Below are positions 57,834 to 64,000 of a DNA stretch of 64,000 bases, piece after piece. The first letter of the stretch is position 1. Each line of letters starts with the position of its first letter. Below the pieces are notes generated by a model. The model was not told where the DNA came from, made no database searches, and saw only the letters and a program-made list of their open reading frames with translations. Where the stretch lies: positions 186,001 to 250,000 of the forward strand of contig CAVWNS010000002.1 of the NCBI GenBank assembly GCA_963756495.1, written 5' to 3'. The position numbers and the translations under genes were made by a program. Source of the stretch: DATFDN01 sp963756495. Its GTDB lineage: Bacteria; Pseudomonadota; Alphaproteobacteria; Acetobacterales; Acetobacteraceae.

Positions 57834-58949
57834 ATGAGCCGTCTGTTCGAGCCGCTGTTTCTCGGCCCTCTCCGTCTCGCGAACCAAATCGTCATCGCGC
57901 CGATGTGCCAGTACTCGGCCCAGGACGGCGAGGCCACCGACTGGCACATGATCCATCTCGGCCACCTCGCCCTGTCCGGGGCGGGCCTCCTGATCCTCGA
58001 GGCCACCGCGGTCTCGCCCGAGGGACGGATCTCGCCCCAGGACCTCGGCCTCTACTCCGACGGGGACGAGGGTGCCCTCGCCCGGGTGCTCGCGGCGATC
58101 CGGGCCTATTCGCCCATCCCCCTCGCCATTCAGTTGAGCCATGCCGGCCGCAAGGCGTCGAGCCGGGCGCCCTGGGAGGGCGGGGCGCAAATCCCTCCCG
58201 ACCAGCCGACCGGCTGGAAGACCGAGGCGCCGTCAGCGGTGCCGCATTCGCCCGCTGAGGACGCGCCCCGCGTGCTCGACCGCGCGGGGCTGGACCGCGT
58301 GCGCGATGACTTCGCGCGGGCGGCCGAGCGCGCCGGGCAACTCGGCCTCGACGGCATCGAGATCCATGGCGCCCACGGCTACCTGCTGCACCAGTTCCTG
58401 TCCCCGCTCGCCAACCACCGGGAGGACGAGTACGGCGGCAGCCTCGAGAACCGCATGCGTTTCCCGATCGAGGTGTTCGACGCCGTGCGCGCTTCGTTCC
58501 CGGCTGAAAGGCCGGTCTGGATGCGCATCTCCGCGACCGACTGGGTGCCCGGAGGCTGGGACATCGCCGGGACGGTCGCGCTGTCCAAGGCGCTGAAGGC
58601 GCGCGGCTGCGCGGCGATCCACGTCACCACGGGCGGGGTCTCGCCCGACCAGGCGATCAAGCTCGGGCCGGGCTACCAGGTGCCGTACGCCCAGCGCGTG
58701 AAGGCCGAGGTGGGCCTGCCGACGATCGCGGTCGGGCTGATCACCGAACCCGAGCAGGCCGAGGCCATCATCGCCGACAGCGAGGCCGATGCGGTCTCGC
58801 TCGCGCGCGCCATGCTCTATGACCCGCGCTGGCCATGGCACGCGGCGGCGAAGCTGGGCGCCGGGGTGACAGCGCCGAAGCGGTACTGGCGATCCCAGCC
58901 CCGGGAGTACAAGGACCTGTTCGATGCCGCGCGCTTCGGCCAGCGGTGA
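57834..58949 (+). CDS. Old Yellow Enzyme-family NADH:flavin oxidoreductase (YqjM-like)
   Basis: 371-residue FMN-dependent TIM-barrel ene-reductase. It begins SRLFEPLFLGPLRLANQIVI, with APMCQYSAQDGEATDWHM carrying the Cys typical of the thermophilic-like/YqjM class; IQLSHAGRKASS, GIEIHGAHGYLLHQFLSPLA and DEYGGSLENRMRF are family hallmarks (His pair HGAHGY-type active site). C-terminal Arg finger region near RYWRSQPREYKDLF. Reduces activated C=C bonds with NAD(P)H. Transcribed with or after UspA (90-base gap). Confidence 0.92.
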   Translation: MSRLFEPLFLGPLRLANQIVIAPMCQYSAQDGEATDWHMIHLGHLALSGAGLLILEATAVSPEGRISPQDLGLYSDGDEGALARVLAAIRAYSPIPLAIQLSHAGRKASSRAPWEGGAQIPPDQPTGWKTEAPSAVPHSPAEDAPRVLDRAGLDRVRDDFARAAERAGQLGLDGIEIHGAHGYLLHQFLSPLANHREDEYGGSLENRMRFPIEVFDAVRASFPAERPVWMRISATDWVPGGWDIAGTVALSKALKARGCAAIHVTTGGVSPDQAIKLGPGYQVPYAQRVKAEVGLPTIAVGLITEPEQAEAIIADSEADAVSLARAMLYDPRWPWHAAAKLGAGVTAPKRYWRSQPREYKDLFDAARFGQR

Positions 58950-58969
58950 TCGCGGAGCCGGCGCGCGGA

Positions 58970-59987
58970 TCAAACTCCCGCGCCGACCGGCACGCCCCGA
59001 TCCGCCGCGATCGCCTCCAACACCACCTCCACCGTGATCCGTGCCATCCCGTCCGTCTTGTCCACCCGCCCGTCCGGGGGCAGCACCGGGATGATCCGGC
59101 TCGCATGCGCGAATGGCGGCACCCCGCCGAACAGGCCGTAGGTGCGGGTGCCCACCGCAGCGGCCAGGTTCATCACGCCGGTGTCGTTGCCGACATAGAA
59201 TAAAGCCTCGGCGCACAGCGCGGCGATCTCGCCGAGGCGCCAGCCGATCGCCGCGATGAGGTCGGCGCCGGTGTCGGCGGCGCGGGCGGCGATCTCGGCG
59301 GCAAGTCCCTGCTCGGCCGGGCCGCCGGCCAGCACCAGGCGGGGGAAGCCGGCGCGCGCGAGCCCCGCCGCCAGCGCGGCGAACCGCGCCGCCCCCCATT
59401 GCTTGTACGGCTCGGAGCTGCCGATCCCCAGGACCGCGAAATACCGACCGCCCAGCCGGGCGCGCACCAACGCGCGCGCCGCCGTCGGCGACCGGCAGAA
59501 TTGGCTCGGACTCCGCGACCGGAATGCCGGCCGCCGCCAGCCAGGCGCTCGCCTGCTCGAACGGGTGCAGCCGCAGCACGGAGGGCGGCAGAACGGGCGG
59601 GCGATTGAGGAACGGGCGCTGGAGCGCGAACCCGTAGCCGTAGCGGTCCGGGATGCCGGCGGCGAATGCGGCCATCGCCAAGGTGCGGCCGTGATGGAGG
59701 ATGACGATGCGCCGGAAGCGTCGCGCCCGCAGCGCCGCCGCCAGCCGGAGGAACCCCGCCGCCCCATCATGCGCGCCGCGCCGTCCCTCGGGGTTGCGGT
59801 CCATCCACAGCACGTCGGCAACCGTGTCCTCGGCCGCGAAGAGCTGGTCGGCCGCCGAGCGCGGCTTGGCGACCAGTGTCACCGCCGCGCCGAAATGCGC
59901 CGCTAGCGCGCGGATATGCGGCAGGTGCCAGACCATGTCGCCGATGCCGGGCAGCGGCTGGACGATGGCGGTGCCCTCAGGCGTCAG
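58970..59987 (-). CDS. Family 9 glycosyltransferase (heptosyltransferase-like), one frame break
   Basis: About 338 residues, cytosolic, GT-B fold. It starts VQPLPGIGDMVWHLPHIRAL, typical of ADP-heptose:LPS heptosyltransferases; the C-domain has FAVLGIGSSEPYKQWGAARF and the donor-binding FYVGNDTGVMNLAAAVGT. A break near 59495 separates the halves. The expected start is a CTG at 59987 overlapping the O-antigen ligase stop; ATG 59936 is the next in-frame start but would remove the first conserved strand. Together with the upstream ligase it belongs to lipopolysaccharide assembly. Confidence 0.85.
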
Positions 59988-61286
59988 CGACCGCCTCCAG
60001 GGGCCGCCTTGCGCCCCGCCGCGCCGGCGCCGCGACCATCGGCTGGCGCCAGCGCGCCTCGGCCAGCCCCCAGCCCAGCAGCACGAACATCCACCCGCCC
60101 ATCGGCATGGAGATGAACGCACTGGTGGAGGCGAGCGGCCAGAGCTGGATGAACACCGAGGCGAACAGCCCGACGCGCAGCGGGTCCGGCCGGCGGATCA
60201 GGCCGCGCCCCAGCGCGGCGAGCCAGCCGAGCGCGGTCGCCGAGAACAGCACGAGGCCGGGAAAGCCGCCGTCGTCCAGCGCCTCCATGTAGAAATTGTG
60301 CGGGTGGTTGGCGCAGATCGCCGCGCCGCCACCGTCCGGCACGCGCCCGTCGAAGGTCGGGCTGAAGTAGCGCGGCAGGCGGCAGCCGGTGCGGAACCCG
60401 TCCACCCCGCGCCCCGTCAATGGGTGCTCCACGCCGATCCGCCAGGCGCGGCCGTACAGCTCGCCGTACTGGGTGCTGGGAAAGCTGTCCATCTGCGCGG
60501 TGAACTTCAGCACCAGCCGATGGTACGTGGGCGGCGAGACGACGACGGAGCCCGCCACCAGCGCCAGCCCCGCGAGGCCGGCAGCGAGCACCGCCGGGCG
60601 CAGCGCGCGCAGCAGCAGCCCGCAGACGACCAGACCGAGGCCGGTCAGCATCAGCGGCATGCGCTGGCCGATCAGCACCATGACCACAATGCCCGCTGCC
60701 AGCAGCGCGTAGGCGCCCGCCTTGGCCGCCAGCCCCGGCCGGGCCAGCAGCGCGGCGGCTGGCGGCACCAGCGCGGGGAACAGAATGCGCGCCAGCGGCG
60801 GGCCGGCGCGCGGCTTGCGGAACGGGCCGGACAACTCCCCGTCGGCGCCGCGCGGGTTGCCCCACAGATTGCGCCCCGTCGCGGCTTGCAGCAGCGACTG
60901 CGCGGCGATCCAGGCCGCCGAGGCGGCGATCACCCAGCCGAACCAGCGCCGCGCCCGCACCGGACGAAGAAACGGTGCTGCATCGCCCCCAGCAGCACCA
61001 CGAAGCGCAGGATCGCGACCGCCTGGGCGAACCCGCCCCACCCGGCCTCGCCCAGCCCGAGGGTGGGGACCGGCACCGAGCAGAGCACCAGCCAGCCCCA
61101 CCAGAGCAGCGACAGGCGCATCCAGACCGGCCGCAGCCACGACCAGTCACCCGCCCCAGCGACGCGCAGCAGGAACGCCGCGTCCGCCAGCCCGATTGTC
61201 ACCTCGGCGAAGGCGTGCGCGTGCAACAGCAGCAGCGGCGTCAGCAACACGCAGACCAGCGCGGCCCGGTCGAGCAGGATCGGCAT
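59977..61286 (-). CDS. O-antigen ligase family membrane protein, one frame break
   Basis: About 435 residues, ten or more hydrophobic helices. N-terminal part PILLDRAALVCVLLTPLLLL and WMRLSLLWWGWLVLCSVPVP; central FTAQMDSFPSTQYGELYGRA and the Wzy_C signature HPLTGRGVDGFRTGC with the periplasmic-loop His in NHPHNFYMEALDDGGFPGL. This matches WaaL/RfaL-type ligases that attach O-polysaccharide to lipid A-core. A break near 60958 joins the first 110 residues to the rest. ATG 61286 starts the canonical N-terminus. The 3' end overlaps the glycosyltransferase start. Confidence 0.85.
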
Positions 61287-61342
61287 GGCGGGGTTCCTGC
61301 CAGCCGGACCCGGCTTGGGCAAGTCCGCCGGGGCAAGCCGGA

Positions 61343-61828
61343 TCAGAGCGCGGCGCGGATCATCGCCAGCGCGCGCGCGACCGTCGCCTGCCGAATGGCG
61401 GTGCGATCGCCGGGAAACACTTCGCTCTCCGCGCGCGTCGGCACGCCCCGCCGCGCCAGGCCGAAGCACACCAGCCCGACGGGCTTGGTCGCACTCCCCC
61501 CACCGGGCCCCGCCACCCCGGTCACCGCCACCGTGATCGCGGCACGCGAGCGGGCCAGCGCGCCCTCCGCCATCGCCCGGGCGACCTCCGCGCTGACCGC
61601 GCCATGCGCGGCGATCAGTGCCGGGGGCACGCCGATCAGATCGGTCTTTGCCTCGTTGGAGTAGGTGACGAAGCCACGATCGACCACGTCGGACGAGCCG
61701 GCGACGGCGGTGAGCGCGGCGGCGATCAGGCCGCCGGTGCAGCTCTCGGCGGTGGCGAGCAGCACGCCCCGCTGCCGACAGGCCTCCAGCAGGGCGGCGG
61801 CGTCATCCAGGACATCATCGGTCAGCAT
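61343..61828 (-). CDS. pncC: Nicotinamide-nucleotide amidohydrolase (CinA C-domain)
   Basis: 161-residue stand-alone CinA C-terminal domain that deamidates NMN to nicotinate mononucleotide in pyridine-nucleotide recycling. Family blocks: LLATAESCTGGLIAAALTAV with the catalytic Ser/Thr cluster, GFVTYSNEAKTDLIGVP, MAEGALARSRAAITVAVTG and GVAGPGGGSATKPVGLV. Complete. It lies 56 bases upstream of the O-antigen ligase gene in the same direction. Confidence 0.93.
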   Translation of the reverse strand: MLTDDVLDDAAALLEACRQRGVLLATAESCTGGLIAAALTAVAGSSDVVDRGFVTYSNEAKTDLIGVPPALIAAHGAVSAEVARAMAEGALARSRAAITVAVTGVAGPGGGSATKPVGLVCFGLARRGVPTRAESEVFPGDRTAIRQATVARALAMIRAAL

Positions 61829-61855
61829 GCGCCACCATCCGCCTGGGGGACCCCG

Positions 61856-62239
61856 TCAGGAGGAGCCCGCCGGCTTCGGCGGCCCGCCGCGGCGGGCCTT
61901 CGTGGCGGCCTTGCGGCGTCCCCGCTCGCTGTGACGGGCTTCCGGGGTCTGCTGCCACTCGCCCTGGTCGGCCATGCGGTCGGGGGCCTCGGCGTAGTTC
62001 TCCTGGATCTCCGCCTCCTCGACCCCCGGCGGATAGCCGGTCAGCGTGTTGGGGTGGGTCTCCGGGTTCGGCAACTGCCCGGCCCCGGCGCTGTCCTCCA
62101 TGCCGACCAGCTCGCGCGCCCGCTCCCAGAACTCCGCCTCACGCCCATGCGGCCGGCCGTCCGCCTCCCAGAGATGGTAGGCGCGCTCGCGGATGCGCGC
62201 TTGACGGGTGGGGTCGCTGTCGTCCAAGGGGTTGGCCAT
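61856..62239 (-). CDS. DUF2934 protein
   Basis: 127 residues. The N-terminal DUF2934 motif reads IRERAYHLWEADGRPHGREA followed by EFWERARELV, a small helical unit widespread in alphaproteobacteria. The C-terminal end is Lys/Arg rich (KAATKARRGGPPKP), suggesting nucleic-acid contact. ATG 62239 preferred at the start of conserved sequence. Function unknown. Same direction as pncC, 27 bases apart. Confidence 0.85.
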   Translation of the reverse strand: MANPLDDSDPTRQARIRERAYHLWEADGRPHGREAEFWERARELVGMEDSAGAGQLPNPETHPNTLTGYPPGVEEAEIQENYAEAPDRMADQGEWQQTPEARHSERGRRKAATKARRGGPPKPAGSS

Positions 62240-62542
62240 GCTGCGTCTTCTCCTCTCGATCGGCTGCCGCGCCGACGCGAGGCGCCCGGCGCGGCAGGGG
62301 TCATTGGCATGGGTTCTCGCATGCTGCGGGGCAGCATGTTCCGGTCCGAGGCCCCGTGGTCCGGGGCAGCTCTGGAAGGAGAATACCGGGCCCACACGAT
62401 TCCAGCGCAACGCCACTCTCTCAGGTTGCAAGGGGGCGGGTCATTCGGCGCGTTGATGCCTCGGTCCTCGTCAGCGCGTTCTTCACGCCGCTCGCGCAAC
62501 CATCGCGATAAGCGTCCCGGCGAAGAACGATACAGCGCCCGT
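62240..62542. other. 303-base intergenic region, nothing recognised
   Basis: Lies between the stop of the gamma-glutamyltransferase gene and the start of the DUF2934 gene, both on the minus strand. It must hold the DUF2934 promoter; no convincing promoter pair, terminator with T tract, tRNA or conserved open frame was found. Confidence 0.4.
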
Positions 62543-64000
62543 TCAGCGCCCGACCGCGTAGCCCTGCATCCCGCGCGGGTTGGCGCCGGCGCGGAACTGG
62601 TCCGCCTCGATGCGCGCGCCGCTCAGCCGGCCCTCGGACCAGTCCTCGCCCTTCTCCGCCTTGTGGCCGCGCCGGCGCAGCGCCTCCAGCACCGCATCCG
62701 CGTAGCGCCCCTCCAGCACGAGCTTTCCGGGCCTGGCGGCGCGCGGCCAGAAGCTCGACGGCCAGTGCTCGGAATGGAAGCTGGGCGCATCGATCGCCTC
62801 CTGGATATTCATGTTGTGGTGGACCATGCGCACGAACATGGTCAGCGACCACTGGTCCTGCTGCTCCCCGCCCGGCGTGCCGAACGCCATCCAGGGCTTG
62901 CCGTCGCGCAGCGCGAAGCTGGGGGACAGGGTGGTGCGCGGGCGCTTGCCCGGCTCCAGGCTGTTGGGCAGGCCGGGTTTCAGCCAGAACATCTGCCCCC
63001 GCGAGCCCATCGGAAAGCCCAGCTCCGGGATCACCGGGGAGGACTGGAGCCAACCGCCGGAGGGGGTGGCGCTGACCATGTTCCCGTCCCGGTCGATCAC
63101 GTCGATATGGCAAGTATCGGCCCCGATCACGCCCAGCCGAGAGACCGTGGGCTCGCCCGATCCGGCCGCTTGCGGCACCATCGTGGCGCGGTCGGCGGCG
63201 GCGTGATCGACCCAGTTGACCCGCCCATCCACCGTCCCCGGCCGTAGCGCCAGCGACGCCTCCGGGCCGACCAGGGCACGCCGGTCGGCATTGTAGGCAT
63301 CCGACAGCAGCGTCGCGAGCGGCACGTCCACGAAGCCTGGGTCGCCGTACCACGCCTCCCGGTCGGCATAGGCGAGCTTCGCGCACTCGACCACCGTATG
63401 CACGAAGTCCGCGCCCAGCGGGTCCATCGCCCCGAGATCGAAGCCACGCAGCAGCGCCAGTTGCTGAAGAAACACTGGCCCCTGGCTCCACGGCCCGCAT
63501 TTCAGGACGGTGTAGCCGTGGTAGTCGTACGCGACCGGGTCCTCCACGCTCGCCGACCAGCGGGCGAAGTCCTCGGCCGACAGCAGGCCGCGATGGCGCC
63601 GTCCGGAGACGTCGAGCACCTCGGTCGAGCGGAAGAACCGCTCCACCGCCTCGGCCACGAAGCCGCGGTACCAGGCGCCCCGCGCCGCGTCGATCCGCGC
63701 CTCCCGGCTGGCGCCGGTCGCCTCGCAGCACACGCGCTCCAAGGTGTCGGCGAGCGCGGGCCGGGCGAACAGCGAATTCGGCGCGGGAACCCGTCCGTGC
63801 GGCAGGAACACGGCGGCGGAACTCGGCCACTCCGCCTCGAACAGCGGGCGCACGCCCTCGATCGTCGCGCTGATGCGCGGCACGAGCGGCACGCCGTCGC
63901 GGGCATAGCCGATCGCGTAGGCGAGCACGTCCTTCAGTTCCCACGTGCCCCAGTCGCGCAGCATCAGCGACCAGGCGTCGAAGGCGCCCGGAACCACCGC
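62543..64000 (-). CDS. Gamma-glutamyltransferase family hydrolase, 5' partial
   Basis: At least 485 residues, N-terminus beyond the right edge. An Ntn-hydrolase precursor: the autocleavage/nucleophile Thr lies in GVIGADTCHIDVIDRDGNMV (usual form DTxH), and downstream are SPVIPELGFPMGSRGQMFWL, TTLSPSFALRDGKPWMAFGT and PGGEQQDQW, forming the small subunit. The large-subunit part has GPWSQGPVFLQQLALLRGFD and HTVVECAKLAYADREAWYGD. Members hydrolyse glutathione or acylate substrates such as cephalosporins. Whether a signal peptide is present cannot be seen. Confidence 0.9.
   Translation of the reverse strand, partial: AVVPGAFDAWSLMLRDWGTWELKDVLAYAIGYARDGVPLVPRISATIEGVRPLFEAEWPSSAAVFLPHGRVPAPNSLFARPALADTLERVCCEATGASREARIDAARGAWYRGFVAEAVERFFRSTEVLDVSGRRHRGLLSAEDFARWSASVEDPVAYDYHGYTVLKCGPWSQGPVFLQQLALLRGFDLGAMDPLGADFVHTVVECAKLAYADREAWYGDPGFVDVPLATLLSDAYNADRRALVGPEASLALRPGTVDGRVNWVDHAAADRATMVPQAAGSGEPTVSRLGVIGADTCHIDVIDRDGNMVSATPSGGWLQSSPVIPELGFPMGSRGQMFWLKPGLPNSLEPGKRPRTTLSPSFALRDGKPWMAFGTPGGEQQDQWSLTMFVRMVHHNMNIQEAIDAPSFHSEHWPSSFWPRAARPGKLVLEGRYADAVLEALRRRGHKAEKGEDWSEGRLSGARIEADQFRAGANPRGMQGYAVGR

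Overview
The window is a GC-rich (about 70%) chromosomal segment. Gene content points to an alphaproteobacterium, most likely an acetic-acid-bacterium relative (Acetobacteraceae, Roseomonas-like): ychF-pth-rplY, stand-alone accA, a liv-type transporter next to an enoyl-CoA hydratase, a NodS-like methyltransferase beside a glycosyltransferase, and a DUF2934 protein. This is inferred from gene content; there is no rRNA or tRNA in the window to confirm it. No CRISPR array, integrase or replication origin was seen.

Layout. 0-10 kb: a sensor kinase cut by the window edge, an epimerase beside an internally deleted AraC regulator, an LrgB fragment, a serine hydrolase, a flavoprotein monooxygenase, a tiny 20-codon gene with its own promoter and terminator, an acyl-CoA dehydrogenase/methyltransferase/glycosyltransferase cluster and a haloacid dehalogenase. 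10-12.5 kb: two abutting insertion sequences (IS481 and IS701 families), flanked by palindromic repeats. 12.6-16.6 kb: a large SF2 helicase, YraN and a DUF2235 hydrolase. 16.6-20.8 kb: a dipeptide/oligopeptide ABC importer operon without a binding protein. 20.9-27.3 kb: glyoxylate-derived C3 metabolism (hydroxypyruvate isomerase, tartronate semialdehyde reductase), an XRE regulator, then a tight nudix-alaX-sulfurtransferase-cystathionine lyase run. 27.4-31.6 kb: livFGMH with an enoyl-CoA hydratase. 31.7-35 kb: ISAs1 remnant, serine hydrolase, IS630 element, a lower-GC methyltransferase. 35-41.7 kb: amino-acid and hydroxy-acid metabolism, an MFS carrier under an apparent TetR switch, and accA.

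42.1-45.9 kb is the most unusual part: a lower-GC block with two adjacent paralogous proteins that match no family I recognise, plus a small convergent gene with a hydrophobic segment. 46-49 kb returns to housekeeping genes (ychF, pth, rplY). 49-64 kb holds a secreted small protein, an orphan XRE protein, two glutathione-transferase-like proteins, an MFS-MFS-hydrolase-luciferase-like catabolic cluster, a truncated CBS gene divergent from a UspA gene with an FNR-like box between them, an Old Yellow Enzyme, an LPS/O-antigen pair, pncC, and a gamma-glutamyltransferase running off the right edge.

A dominant technical feature is frameshifting. I count roughly 40 or more single-base frame breaks in otherwise well-conserved genes, most of them between 16.8 and 26.3 kb. 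Where the intended frame can be reconstructed most are one-base insertions, often an extra G or C. This looks like insertion-biased sequencing error rather than gene decay, so frame-broken genes are annotated here as single spans. Separately, a few genes (AraC, LrgB, CBS and a remnant before the methyltransferase) have lost whole segments and look genuinely damaged.
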